Below, one piece after another: positions 1-8,530 of a stretch of DNA of 64,000 nt. Source of the stretch: Bacillus sp. RO1 (lineage in GTDB: Bacteria > Bacillota > Bacilli > Bacillales > Bacillaceae_I); the NCBI RefSeq assembly GCF_012524115.1, contig NZ_JAAZWB010000087.1:230796-294795 (forward strand), given 5' to 3'. The notes below the pieces were generated by a model. It was not told where the DNA came from, did not search any database, and saw only the letters and a program-made list of their open reading frames with translations. The position numbers and the translations under genes are program-made. How positions within the stretch are numbered: position 1 is the first letter of the stretch; every line of letters begins with the position of its first letter.

Positions 1-338
1 ACTTCGTTGTCAATCTCAGATCGATAGAGTGCTTCATAACTCGTTAAGTCAGCCACAACCGCCTTTTCATCTTCCTCTAGATAATTATGAAGGAGTGCCT
101 CTCTGTCTTCAAACCGTTGTTGAAAGTCTCTAAACTCCTCTTCGTCCATTCCCTCTCCATAGTTCTCCAACATTTCCTGTGTCACCATAAAAGTATCCAA
201 TATTGGTCTTCCGTTCGGAAAGTATTTAAACTCAAAAACGATGAACAATTCATAGAAAATTAAACTTACGAGCACAAGCAAAATGGCAAACTGCCAAGTA
301 AAAAGCTTCTTCCATTCTTCTAAAAATATTCTCATCAT
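1..338 (-). CDS. ABC-2 type permease-like membrane protein, 5' part only
   Basis: This is the N-terminal ~112 codons of a gene that runs off the left edge. It starts at ATG ATG, 12 bp after the stop of the preceding permease gene (351-1619), so it is the last visible gene of the same leftward operon. The protein begins MMRIFLEEWKK, then has one hydrophobic segment at about residues 12-35, followed by an acidic, probably extracellular stretch. This plan (cytosolic start, one helix, large outside loop) matches the N-terminus of its neighbour, so it is probably the second membrane subunit of the same ABC exporter. The family call is inferred from topology and context; no catalytic motif is expected. 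Confidence 0.6.
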   Translation of the reverse strand, partial: MMRIFLEEWKKLFTWQFAILLVLVSLIFYELFIVFEFKYFPNGRPILDTFMVTQEMLENYGEGMDEEEFRDFQQRFEDREALLHNYLEEDEKAVVADLTSYEALYRSEIDNE

Positions 339-350
339 TTCGCTTCCCAT

Positions 351-1619
351 CTATATATTCTGATGCTTAAACTGCCTTATGCATAACCATGCCAGAAAAC
401 AAAGGCATGAAAACCACAAAATTAACGTAACCACTTCAAAGTAGGGGGTCATGGTAAATGGACTTCTTGCCATGAACGTTTTTTTCAAGCCCATCAACAA
501 AATAAAAGGCGTATAATGGGTATAAAAAATTACCATCCCGTCCCTTGGCATCATGTTGGGCAACATAAGGCCGACGCCAAAAATGATGGCAAATACAGTG
601 AAGGCCATGTATGTATTCTTGATCCAAACGGACAGACAGAACCCAAGGAGACAAAATAGGATTTGTAGGATTAATAACAGACTGCTAGCAATTGCCAAGA
701 ATTGCCCAAACTTAATTTTTCCCCAGCTGATAAATGGAACATTATTGTTTTCGGTTAAAAATCCTGAACTAATTGGAACATTCCAAAGACCGCTATAATC
801 AAATACCCAAAAGTAGATTCCTAGGGTAACGGTCATTAGGAGAATAAAAGTGAGGAAGGTCATTCCTAATGCGACAATTAATTTGTCCCAAATCAGCTTT
901 CTCCCACGTTTGGCGGCATACATAATAAGGGCTGTCTGCTGTTCAAACTCAAAGTTCACGATAAATGCCGTGATCAGCACCGTAAGAATAGTTAGCTGAA
1001 AAGAGATTGGAAGGAACAGCTCTTGGAACAGTATGGAATGTGTGGCATATTCTTTTCCTGAAAAAAAGAGATGGAGGTGCTCCTTATTTTCCACTAATTC
1101 CACCACACGCTCGCTCAGTACCTTATAATCTCTTAATACTTTATCTGCAGCCATTCCTGTCAAACCGAACATCTTAATTTGCCCTTCTCCGACTTTCCCC
1201 ATGTCCATTTCATTATACTCTTGATCTATTTCCTCAGCAGACACTAGGTAGGACTCCAGTTCTGCAAGCTGTTTAATGCTTTCCAGTTCCTCCATTGTAA
1301 ATAAGTTGGAATCCTCCATAGAAAACCGTTCTGAAGAATAGATGTTACTTGCCTTTTCAAACGGCTCTTCTCCATGCCGTGCTATAAGCTTGTTCCATTC
1401 CGCCAGTTCAATCTCGTAATCTTGTTTCATTGCCTCCCTGTTCTCTTCGTCCATCAATGTACCGTACTTTTCGATAATCGGTTGTATTCTCTTCATATCC
1501 TCACTCATTGAAGAATGCTGGAGGATAATAAACACGTTAAAAACCATAAATAGCAATAGTAACGTCCAAATGATTGGAGAGCTTATTAGTTTTTTAAACT
1601 CAAAGGTTTTGATACTCAT
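351..1619 (-). CDS. ABC-2 type transporter permease
   Basis: This is a 422-residue membrane protein. One helix lies near residues 15-33, followed by a charged, probably extracytoplasmic domain to about residue 195. Five further helices (roughly 200-225, 245-272, 303-330, 335-355 and 392-412) complete the plan. This 1 + loop + 5 arrangement is typical of ABC-2 export permeases. The start ATG overlaps the stop of the ATPase gene (1616-2485) by four bases, indicating translational coupling. It presumably forms the channel of the exporter with that ATPase and the truncated permease downstream. The substrate is unknown; relatives beside ECF sigma factors are often linked to antimicrobial peptide or envelope stress resistance. 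Confidence 0.8.
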   Translation of the reverse strand: MSIKTFEFKKLISSPIIWTLLLLFMVFNVFIILQHSSMSEDMKRIQPIIEKYGTLMDEENREAMKQDYEIELAEWNKLIARHGEEPFEKASNIYSSERFSMEDSNLFTMEELESIKQLAELESYLVSAEEIDQEYNEMDMGKVGEGQIKMFGLTGMAADKVLRDYKVLSERVVELVENKEHLHLFFSGKEYATHSILFQELFLPISFQLTILTVLITAFIVNFEFEQQTALIMYAAKRGRKLIWDKLIVALGMTFLTFILLMTVTLGIYFWVFDYSGLWNVPISSGFLTENNNVPFISWGKIKFGQFLAIASSLLLILQILFCLLGFCLSVWIKNTYMAFTVFAIIFGVGLMLPNMMPRDGMVIFYTHYTPFILLMGLKKTFMARSPFTMTPYFEVVTLILWFSCLCFLAWLCIRQFKHQNI

Positions 1620-2485
1620 CCCAATGCTTCATCCTGGTACACATGAAGGAAGACATCCTCAAGATTTGGATGCACCTGCCGCCATTCAGGTTGTGCGAGT
1701 TCCTCTGTCAAAAACCTTACCTGCATCTTTCCACCTTCCTGTTTTTCTGATAGGGTATGGTGTTTTTTACGAAAATCACCTACCTTATTGAATTCCATTT
1801 TTGTCTCGTACACCTTACCGTTCAACCTGTTGCAAATATCTGATACCATTCCCTGAAGTAAAACTTTCTTATCTTTTATCATAATAATTTCATTTGCGAT
1901 GGATTCTACATCTGAAACGATATGGGTGGAAAGAATAACGATGCGGTCACGTCCAAGATTAGTGAGCAGATTTCGGAATCTTACTCTTTCTTTTGGATCT
2001 AGCCCAGCTGTCGGTTCATCTAAAATCAGGATTTTAGGGTCGTTTAACATTGCTTGTGCAATACCAACCCGTTGAATCATCCCTCCGGAGAATTTTTTCA
2101 TTTTTTTATCTGCCACTTCTTCCAGCGCAACAAGCTGTAAAAGCTCTTTAATCCGTTCTTTTGCTACACCTCTCTCCATCCCCTTTAATGCCGCAATATA
2201 CAGTAGGTAAGCTGTCGGCGTGTAGTTTTTATAATAGCCGAATTCCTGTGGCAGATAGCCAAGCAGGCCACGATAGTCCTCGTCCATCTTGATAATATCC
2301 TTACCTTCGTAAAGAATGGCTCCACTGCTAGGGAATAATAATGTCGTCAACATCTTTATAAGCGTTGTCTTACCAGCTCCATTTGGTGCAAGCAAACCGT
2401 ATACGCCATTTTTAAATTCAAGGTTCACTTTCTTTAATGCCTCAAACTTTCCAAAGTTTTTTGATACATTTTCAACAATCAGCAT
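1616..2485 (-). CDS. ABC transporter ATP-binding protein
   Basis: This 289-residue ATPase powers the adjoining permeases. Visible motifs are the Walker A loop APNGAGKTT near residue 35, a Q-loop at YLPQEFGYY, the signature FSGGM near residue 132, Walker B ILILDEPTAGLD near 152-163 and the switch histidine in STHIV. About 90 residues follow the nucleotide-binding core, as in drug or bacitracin-type ATPases. It starts 1 bp after the upstream membrane-protein gene and overlaps the next permease by 4 bp, so the operon is tightly packed. The substrate cannot be read from the sequence. Confidence 0.88.
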   Translation of the reverse strand: MLIVENVSKNFGKFEALKKVNLEFKNGVYGLLAPNGAGKTTLIKMLTTLLFPSSGAILYEGKDIIKMDEDYRGLLGYLPQEFGYYKNYTPTAYLLYIAALKGMERGVAKERIKELLQLVALEEVADKKMKKFSGGMIQRVGIAQAMLNDPKILILDEPTAGLDPKERVRFRNLLTNLGRDRIVILSTHIVSDVESIANEIIMIKDKKVLLQGMVSDICNRLNGKVYETKMEFNKVGDFRKKHHTLSEKQEGGKMQVRFLTEELAQPEWRQVHPNLEDVFLHVYQDEALG

Positions 2486-2486
2486 A

Positions 2487-3242
2487 CTAAAGAACTCCTT
2501 CTACATTGCGGAATGTTATTAATCTTTTTAAATTTCTTATATAAAAATAAACGCTCAAGGTTATCAGAATGGCATAGACATACACCGGTACACTACTTAA
2601 AAATAAGGAATATGCGATGCTATCAAACATAACTAGTGTGCCATTTCCGACAATCCATGCCGAGAACCAAACATAACTGACGAGCTTGCCTTTTCTCTTT
2701 TGCATCGAATATAAATGGATACTGCCAAATATGCTTAAGGAACAGAGTGAAAGCATTAGAGCTTCCATAATATGTATCGATGAAAACATCTCTGAGATAA
2801 TTGTCATGAGCACAACGTTTAATCCTAATCCTATAACACTGAAAACCAACATGCGAAACGCAGCCAACTGAAACACGTGATACTTAAAAGTCATTTCCAG
2901 TTCAAATGCAGGTTTCATTCGAGCATGTACCAACAAGGTACTAGCAATAACAAAATAGAACATAGGGGATAAGGTAAAAATCAACGAGTAAAGTTGTGTG
3001 TTCATGGCATTTCCATTGAAACCATATAAAACAAAAACTAGGAGACTCATCATGATTACGGTAAGAAACGATACCTCTGTAGCATCCCGAAATACATAAC
3101 GCCATCCTATATGACGGTACATCTCATGTAAAAATGCTGGGAAGGATTGCTTCTTTTGTAGTCCTTTTTTTATGATGGACTCTATCTGTCCCTTCATTTC
3201 CACTTCAGTAGGATACTCAATTTTGAACCTTTCTCTCTCCAT
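2487..3242 (-). CDS. multi-pass membrane protein, possible anti-sigma factor
   Basis: This 251-residue protein has a charged cytosolic N-terminal region of about 60 residues, then six likely transmembrane helices in three hairpins (about 62-80, 85-105, 130-155, 160-178, 190-210 and 215-238). It overlaps the 3' end of the sigma-factor gene by 26 bp. A membrane protein with a cytosolic head encoded directly after an ECF sigma factor is commonly its inhibitor, so an anti-sigma role is the simplest inference. I see no ZAS-type zinc motif (HxxxCxxC), so it is not a classical anti-sigma protein. It could also be a further transporter subunit. Confidence 0.55.
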   Translation of the reverse strand: MERERFKIEYPTEVEMKGQIESIIKKGLQKKQSFPAFLHEMYRHIGWRYVFRDATEVSFLTVIMMSLLVFVLYGFNGNAMNTQLYSLIFTLSPMFYFVIASTLLVHARMKPAFELEMTFKYHVFQLAAFRMLVFSVIGLGLNVVLMTIISEMFSSIHIMEALMLSLCSLSIFGSIHLYSMQKRKGKLVSYVWFSAWIVGNGTLVMFDSIAYSLFLSSVPVYVYAILITLSVYFYIRNLKRLITFRNVEGVL

Positions 3243-3795
3243 ACTGCATCCCTTCCATTCTCCTTTTTATTTTTCTAATTGCTGCATAATATTTCGTTTT
3301 CACCGTGGCTTCAGGTGAACCTAGGGTTGCTGCTATTTCTGCAAAAGTCTGCTCTGCAAATAGCTTCAGCCTCAGAATATCCTGTGATCTAACTTCCATC
3401 TCATTAATCAAGGATGCTACCTTCTCCACCTCTTCCTTAAATTCCAGTTCAACGGTGAAATCCACTTTTTCAACAACTTCCATTTCAGCCAGTGATTCCG
3501 AACTCCGATCATACCGATAGTGGCGAGAACGAAAATAATCAATGATTTTGTAGGTTGCTATTTTATAAAGCCATGTTTGAAAAGAGGCCTTTTTTCCTTC
3601 ATATCCCCCAATAGACTGAAGCATGTGAATGAAAATCTCCTGTGTTAGATCCATGGACAGTTCTTTTTGTTGGGTTTGCTTATACACATATGCATATATA
3701 GATGGATAAAATAGCGAGATGAGCTCATTAGCCGCATGTTCATCGCCTCTCTTCTGAACCTGCTTTATCCATTTTCTTAGCTGTTTTTCGTTCAT
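3217..3795 (-). CDS. ECF-type RNA polymerase sigma factor
   Basis: This sigma-70 family extracytoplasmic-function factor has 192 residues from the chosen ATG. An upstream in-frame GTG at 3810 is also possible. Region 2 spans about residues 22-85, with the DLTQEIF segment and FQTWLYKIATYKIIDYFR (regions 2.3-2.4). Region 4 spans about 128-178, with the helix-turn-helix TFAEIAATLGSPEATVKTKYYAAIRKI. It heads the operon with a membrane protein and an ABC exporter, so it probably turns that operon on in response to an envelope signal. It is not close to the second sigma factor in this window (SigY at 60185), although both sit in front of an ABC exporter. I could not identify its own promoter with confidence. 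Confidence 0.85.
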   Translation of the reverse strand: MNEKQLRKWIKQVQKRGDEHAANELISLFYPSIYAYVYKQTQQKELSMDLTQEIFIHMLQSIGGYEGKKASFQTWLYKIATYKIIDYFRSRHYRYDRSSESLAEMEVVEKVDFTVELEFKEEVEKVASLINEMEVRSQDILRLKLFAEQTFAEIAATLGSPEATVKTKYYAAIRKIKRRMEGMQYGERKVQN

Positions 3796-3896
3796 TTTCA
3801 ATTCTTCCACTTCCAGACTGGAATTGTACGTACACTTATATATTCGGAATTGATATAGAAATAGTTTTAGTTTACAAAAAAAAAATTCAGAAAATC

Positions 3897-3927
3897 AAAA
3901 AAGACATACCCTATTAAAAGGTATGCC
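3897..3927 (-). terminator. rho-independent terminator
   Basis: On the minus strand an 8-bp stem GGCATACC / GGTATGTC is followed by six Ts. It lies just past the 52-bp repeat array, so it would stop leftward transcripts that have read through the patB-like gene and the array, before the sigma-factor gene. Confidence 0.6.
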
Positions 3928-3940
3928 TCTCTCCTTATTC

Positions 3941-4616
3941 AATGAAGACCTCTCTCACTCGAATCCCCGGCCACTAACGTCTTCATATCCTCAATGAAGA
4001 CTTCTCTCACTCAAATCCCCGGCCACTAACGTCTTCATAACCTCAATGAAGACCTCTCTCACTCGAATCCCCGGCGACTAACGTCTTCATAACCTCAATG
4101 AAGACCTCTCTCACTCGAATCCCCGGCCACTAACGTCTTCATAACCTCAATGAAGACCTCTCTCACTCGAATCCCCTGCCACTAACGTCTTCATAACCTC
4201 AATGAAGACCTCTCTCACTCGAATCCCCTGCCACTAACGTCTTCATAACCTCAATGAAGACCTCTCTCACTCAAATTCCCGGCCACTAACGTCTTCATAA
4301 CCTCAATGAAGACTTCTCTCACTCAAATCCCCGGCGACTAACGTCTTCATATCCTCAATGAAGACTTCTCTCACTCGTATTCCCGGCCACTAACGTCTTC
4401 ATATCCTCAATGAAGACTTCTCTCACTCGTATTCCCGGCCACTAACGTCTTCATAACCTCAATGAAGACTTCTCTCACTCGTATTCCCGGCCACTAACGT
4501 CTTCATAACCTCAATGAAGACCTCTCTCACTCAAACTCCCGGCCACTAACGTCTTCATAACGCCAATGAAGACCTCTCTCACTCGAATTCCCGGCCACTA
4601 ACGTCTTCATATCCAC
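3941..4616. repeat. tandem array of thirteen 52-bp units, each with an inverted repeat
   Basis: Thirteen head-to-tail copies of a 52-bp unit start at 3941 and every 52 bp up to 4565. Each unit begins AATGAAGACCTCTCTCACTC and ends CACTAACGTCTTCATAACCTC with small changes. ATGAAGAC near the start is complementary to GTCTTCAT near the end, so every unit can form an 8-bp stem with a 29-nt loop. Variation is concentrated in the loop (GAATCCCC, AAATCCCC, GTATTCCC) and at the junction (AACC, ATCC). The period is not a multiple of three and the array is non-coding. It lies between the patB-like gene and the ECF operon. Its function is unknown. Confidence 0.95.
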
Positions 4617-4640
4617 TTTCAGAGTACTTTCAAACCACAA

Positions 4641-4676
4641 GAAAAAACCTGCACACAAATTTGTGTCAGCAGGTTT
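4641..4676 (-). terminator. rho-independent terminator of the patB-like gene
   Basis: The minus strand reads AAACCTGC, a self-complementary loop region (ACACAAATTTGTGT) and GCAGGTTT followed by Ts. The hairpin contains the gene's TGA stop codon (4666-4668), so terminator and coding end overlap. Confidence 0.8.
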
Positions 4677-5829
4677 CCATTTCTCTTATAGCAGCCTTAA
4701 TTCTCAATAGCGCCTCCGTTAGGACCTCACGAGGACAAGCGATATTTATCCGTTCAAACCCTTGTCCCCCTGCGCCAAATTTCATTCCTTCGTCTAGGCG
4801 GACTCCCGCTTTTTCTAAAAAGAAAGCATGCAGTTCTTCTGCAGGAATTCCCAGTTCTCTGCAGTCCAACCAAATTAGATGAGTTGCCTCTGGTTTAACT
4901 ACTTTTATAGAAGGAATATGCTCTTTCAAGTAGCTGCAGACATACTCTAAATTAGCGTTCAAGTATTCTTTCACTTCTTGCAGCCACGGCAAGCCTTTGT
5001 AGTAGGCAGCAATGGTACCTTCTACGGCGAAAGCGTTAGGCCGCATCAGCCCGAAACCAGTTAATAATGTTTCATATTTCTCTTTAATGTCTTTGTTCGG
5101 AATGATGAAAATAGAGCTTTGCATTCCGGCAATGTTAAATGTTTTGCTAGGTGCCGCACAGGTGATGGAAAAATCCAGATGGTCAGGATGCACCTTAGCA
5201 AACGGAATATGCTTATATCCCGGATAAGTGAGGTCACCATGCATTTCGTCTGAGATGACAATCACTCCATGCTTTTCACAAATCTCCCCAATCCGCCGCA
5301 ACTCTTCTTGTGTCCACACTCTGCCCACTGGATTGTGAGGACTGCAGAGGATAAATACCTTTGTGTTAGGCTGCGCCGCTTTTTCTTCAAAATCCTCAAA
5401 ATTCATTTTATAGCCGTCCTCGGAATAGAGGAGGGAATTATGCAAGATGGTACAGCCTTGTGTTTGTATGGTAGAAAAGAAAGGATAATAGACAGGATCC
5501 TGCACGATTACCGCATCACCTGGTTTCGTTAACGCCTTTAGTAAAAGGTTCATTCCAGGAATGATTCCCGGACTGAACGAAATCCATTCCTGCTTCAACT
5601 CCCAGTCGTACTGCGTTTTCCACCAATATTCAACAGCGTCATAGTATCTTGCACAAAACGTGCTGTATCCATAAATACCGTGTGTCGCTTTTTGGCTGAT
5701 GGCACTGACAATCTCCTCGGAAACCTGAAAATCCATATCTGCAATACAAAGTGGAATGATGTCTTGATCTTCGATAAACCATTTGACAGAATGCGTCTTT
5801 CTACGGTCGATGAATTTTTCCAGTTGCAT
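4666..5829 (-). CDS. patB: MalY/PatB-family PLP-dependent C-S lyase (cystathionine beta-lyase-like)
   Basis: This 387-residue fold-type I PLP enzyme starts with RRKTHSVKW and has the internal aldimine lysine in APSKTFNIAGMQ near residue 230. CSPHNPVGRVW and SDEMHGDL carry the PLP-contacting Asn and Asp. The family cleaves cystathionine or cysteine C-S bonds and some members act as aminotransferases. The gene lies 24 bp downstream of prolyl-tRNA synthetase with its own AAGGGGAG binding site, so it is probably cotranscribed behind the proline T-box. That pairing has no obvious metabolic reason. The family assignment is firm but the substrate is not; the symbol follows the B. subtilis family name. 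Confidence 0.85.
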   Translation of the reverse strand: MQLEKFIDRRKTHSVKWFIEDQDIIPLCIADMDFQVSEEIVSAISQKATHGIYGYSTFCARYYDAVEYWWKTQYDWELKQEWISFSPGIIPGMNLLLKALTKPGDAVIVQDPVYYPFFSTIQTQGCTILHNSLLYSEDGYKMNFEDFEEKAAQPNTKVFILCSPHNPVGRVWTQEELRRIGEICEKHGVIVISDEMHGDLTYPGYKHIPFAKVHPDHLDFSITCAAPSKTFNIAGMQSSIFIIPNKDIKEKYETLLTGFGLMRPNAFAVEGTIAAYYKGLPWLQEVKEYLNANLEYVCSYLKEHIPSIKVVKPEATHLIWLDCRELGIPAEELHAFFLEKAGVRLDEGMKFGAGGQGFERINIACPREVLTEALLRIKAAIREMETC

Positions 5830-5853
5830 GGCTTTCTCCCCTTAAAAATCGAT

Positions 5854-7287
5854 CTAGTATGCCTTAGCCCAATATACCATATGTTTGGCTTCATTTCCGC
5901 AACATACACAAGATTCGGCAACTTGTTCCTGTTCGAAAGGCATACAGCGGGAAGTGGCGCTCGTCTCCTCTTTTATCTTATCTTCACACGCTTGATCTCC
6001 ACACCACATAGCCTTGATGAAGCCGCCTTTTTGTTCGATTTGCTCTTTGAATTCATCGAAAGTCGTCGCTACGCTCGTTTTGGATTCGCGATGGGAACGT
6101 GCTTTTTCTAAAAGGTTTTTCTGGATGTCTTCGAGGACTTCTTGAATTTTTGCTTCTAGTCCATCTATTGACGTTATCAATTTTTCCCCAGTGTCACGGC
6201 GGACAAGGACTACTTGTTGCTGTTCAATATCACGTGGACCAGCTTCCAGTCTAAGTGGAATCCCCTTCATTTCATACTCATTGAATTTCCAGCCAGGCTT
6301 CTTGTCGCTCGCGTCAATTCCAACGCGAATGGTTTTAGCCAGCTTTTCTTTTAAATCATAGGCAAAATCCAGCACGCCCTCTTTGTGCTGAGCGATTGGG
6401 ACAATCATCACTTGCGCTGGTGCAATTCTTGGAGGAACGACAAGTCCTCGGTCATCTCCATGAACCATAATCATCGCTCCAATAATACGGGTCGTGAAGC
6501 CCCAAGATGTTTGCTGCACGTATTCCTGCTTGCCTTCACGGTTGAGGAATTGAATACCGAAAGCTTTGGCAAAACCATCGCCCAGATGATGGGAAGTGGC
6601 GGACTGCAATGCTTTCCCGTCGTGCATCAGGCTTTCGATTGTGTAGGTGTATTTTGCTCCTGCGAATTTTTCTTTTTCCGTCTTCTGACCTTTGATAACA
6701 GGGATGGCTAGGATGTTCTCACATATTTCTGCGTAGACGTTAAGCATTTTCACCGTTTCTTCATGTGCCTGTTCGTCTGTTTCGTGACACGTATGTCCTT
6801 CCTGCCAGAGGAATTCGAGCGTTCTTAGGAACGGCCTGGTTGTCTTTTCCCAACGAACGACGTTTGCCCATTGGTTGTAAAGCTTCGGCAGGTCCCGGTA
6901 AGAATGGATGATGTTTTTGTAGTGCTCACCGAAAAGTACTTCAGATGTTGGACGGACAACTAAGCGTTCCTGTAGCTTTTCGTCGCCGCCATGGGTGACC
7001 CATGCTACTTCCGGTGCGAAGCCTTCGATGTGGTCTTTTTCTTTTTGGAGGAGACTCTCCGGTATGAAAAGTGGCATGTAAACATTCTCGTGGCCGGTTT
7101 CTTTGATCCGTTTGTCGAGCGCGTCTTTGATGTTTTCCCAAAGTGCGTATCCGTATGGACGAATGATCATGCTGCCACGGACGCTGGAGTAGTCGACAAG
7201 TTCTGCCTTGGTGACAACATCTGTGTACCACTGCGCGAAATCTTCGTCCATGTTGGTGATTTTTTCTACGAAATTTTTATTAGACAT
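5854..7287 (-). CDS. proS: prolyl-tRNA synthetase, short (archaeal/eukaryotic-type) form
   Basis: This class II synthetase charges tRNA-Pro with proline. At 477 residues it is the short form without the bacterial editing insertion (the long bacterial enzyme has about 560-570). Motif 2 is near [18 protein letters not shown], motif 3 near [17 protein letters not shown], and [18 protein letters not shown] holds active-site residues. The C-terminal 80 residues carry cysteines (WCGDQAC...SRCMPF...SCVCCGN) of the zinc-binding domain of this type, ending in a conserved Tyr. The leader carries a proline-specific T-box. A second, bacterial-type ProRS may exist elsewhere in the genome, as in some other bacilli. 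Confidence 0.95.
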   Translation of the reverse strand: MSNKNFVEKITNMDEDFAQWYTDVVTKAELVDYSSVRGSMIIRPYGYALWENIKDALDKRIKETGHENVYMPLFIPESLLQKEKDHIEGFAPEVAWVTHGGDEKLQERLVVRPTSEVLFGEHYKNIIHSYRDLPKLYNQWANVVRWEKTTRPFLRTLEFLWQEGHTCHETDEQAHEETVKMLNVYAEICENILAIPVIKGQKTEKEKFAGAKYTYTIESLMHDGKALQSATSHHLGDGFAKAFGIQFLNREGKQEYVQQTSWGFTTRIIGAMIMVHGDDRGLVVPPRIAPAQVMIVPIAQHKEGVLDFAYDLKEKLAKTIRVGIDASDKKPGWKFNEYEMKGIPLRLEAGPRDIEQQQVVLVRRDTGEKLITSIDGLEAKIQEVLEDIQKNLLEKARSHRESKTSVATTFDEFKEQIEQKGGFIKAMWCGDQACEDKIKEETSATSRCMPFEQEQVAESCVCCGNEAKHMVYWAKAY

Positions 7288-7426
7288 GTTGGTTTGCTCC
7301 TTTTTGAGAAGTATTTATGAGATTTTATAGTATATATGTCGGTTTATCTAAGTGAACGGTTCAAAATTTGCTGGTTTTCATAAAATTATGGGATTATGCA
7401 TGTAAATAAGACCGCCTTTTTGAAAA

Positions 7427-7531
7427 GTTCGTGCCGAAATCAAGTGAGTTCGTGCGAAAATGGCCTAAGTTGGTGCCAAAACGAGGCAAGTTCGTGCCAA
7501 AACACCCCAAGTTGATGCCAAACCCATTTTT
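7427..7531. repeat. 21-bp-period array, core GTTCGTGCCAAAA (5 units)
   Basis: Five units start at 7427, 7448, 7469, 7490 and 7511, exactly 21 bp apart. Each has a core close to GTTCGTGCCAAAA followed by 8 unrelated bases. The array sits between the T-box terminator and the proS start codon, so it is inside the proS leader RNA. The same core and the same period recur in the array at 28115. Confidence 0.9.
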
Positions 7532-7540
7532 CAGCTAAAT

Positions 7541-7766
7541 AAAAAAAGCCCTGCTCTAAATAAGGGACCATTTCTGGCGGTACCACCCTCATTCAAAGCA
7601 AAGCTTCACTCTCTTTCATGGTAACGGTTTTGAACCGCTGCACCGTTTCTGATGCAGAACTCTGAGGCAGGTTCAAATGCTTATCTATGGCTGCCTCTCA
7701 CCACTCGGCACCCTCTCTTGGATAGACAAAATCATTTTACTAGTCCTCTTCGACGTTTGATATTGA
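7541..7766 (-). promoter_or_regulatory. T-box riboswitch, proline specifier (proS leader)
   Basis: Read on the minus strand, the leader has the near-invariant T-box sequence AGGGTGGTACCGCC (576-589 of the 7 kb block, i.e. 7576-7589), which pairs with the uncharged tRNA acceptor end. Further upstream is a long Stem I with an AGAGAGGGTGCCGAG segment. In the specifier loop GAACCTGCC, the codon is CCT (7669-7671), a proline codon in the usual position after GAA. The terminator alternative ends in AGGGC and seven Ts (7541-7549). Uncharged tRNA-Pro should therefore promote read-through into proS and the downstream patB-like gene. Confidence 0.9.
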
Positions 7767-7770
7767 GAAG

Positions 7771-7800
7771 ATTATATAGGTTTGTTGGAAAATTTGTCAA
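7771..7800 (-). promoter_or_regulatory. sigma-A promoter of the proS T-box transcript
   Basis: The minus strand carries TTGACA (7795-7800) and TATAAT (7771-7776) separated by 18 bp, placed just upstream of the T-box Stem I. Confidence 0.7.
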
Positions 7801-7855
7801 TCTATTATTTTACTAGTATTAGATTATTTCTTGATTTTTAAACTTCTCCCAACAC

Positions 7856-7893
7856 AAAAAAAAACGACCGTACAATCCGACAAGTACGGCCGC
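7856..7893 (-). terminator. terminator of the cys/siroheme operon
   Basis: The minus strand has GCGGCCGTAC and GTACGGTCGT as a GC-rich stem followed by a run of nine or more Ts, 14 bp past the sirC stop codon. It closes the sulfate assimilation operon. Confidence 0.85.
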
Positions 7894-7906
7894 TTTTCAC
7901 CAACTG

Positions 7907-8530
7907 CTATGATATCAACCTTCCTTTTAACCGCAACAACTCCTCTACTTTCTCCCCCCTAGCCTCTTCATCCAACCGATACCTATCCTCCAGTATCTCC
8001 CACAACAGCTCCCCCTTTTCTTCAAAAGACAACGGTAGCCGCTTCACCACCTCCCGATATTCTGCCAGAAACTCTGTATAGGAAATCCAGCTAAAATCAA
8101 ACTGTTCCTCCAGCTCTCTTTTCAACTTACGGGTCAATTTAGGACTAGATCCGTTGGAGGTTACCGCGATCTGCAAATTTCCGCGCCTGACCGTTGCCGG
8201 GAATGTGACGTTCCCTTCCCCTGACTCGTCTACCACGCAAACGAGCTGTGACTCATGCAACGAGCGAACCAATGCAGCGTTGACCTCTCTGTTGTTCGTC
8301 GCTAAGATTGCTAAAAACGCTTCTGCAAAATCATCTGCCTCCGCTCCCCGCTCGATTAACCGATAGCCTCTCAAGGCTGACAACTCCCGTACCTCCTCGG
8401 AAAATTCTGGCGCAATAAACGAAATATCCGCCTGCTCGGCATCCAGTACCTTTGCTTTCCGAGCGGCAATCCTTCCGCCACCCGCTATGACTACCTTCTT
8501 TCCCTTCAAATCAATGATCAACGGTTGCAA
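7907..8530 (-). CDS. sirC: precorrin-2 dehydrogenase / sirohydrochlorin-forming enzyme (SirC/YlnF type)
   Basis: This NAD-dependent enzyme oxidises precorrin-2 to sirohydrochlorin in siroheme synthesis. The N-terminal Rossmann segment KKVVIAGGGRIAARKAK is the nucleotide site, followed by LATNNREVN and the family segment GNVTFPATVRRGNLQIAVTSNG. I chose the TTG at 8530 (207 residues) because AAGGAGG precedes it by nine bases and the protein then starts just before the Rossmann fold; an upstream ATG at 8575 would add 15 unlikely residues. It overlaps sirB by 20 bp. The C-terminal ~60 residues are longer than in the B. subtilis protein, which I recall as about 160 residues. Confidence 0.87.
   Translation of the reverse strand: MQPLIIDLKGKKVVIAGGGRIAARKAKVLDAEQADISFIAPEFSEEVRELSALRGYRLIERGAEADDFAEAFLAILATNNREVNAALVRSLHESQLVCVVDESGEGNVTFPATVRRGNLQIAVTSNGSSPKLTRKLKRELEEQFDFSWISYTEFLAEYREVVKRLPLSFEEKGELLWEILEDRYRLDEEARGEKVEELLRLKGRLIS

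Noticed and set aside
5595..6111. Open frames on both strands across the proS-patB junction
   Set aside because: They overlap two strongly supported genes, with no binding site or recognisable domains.
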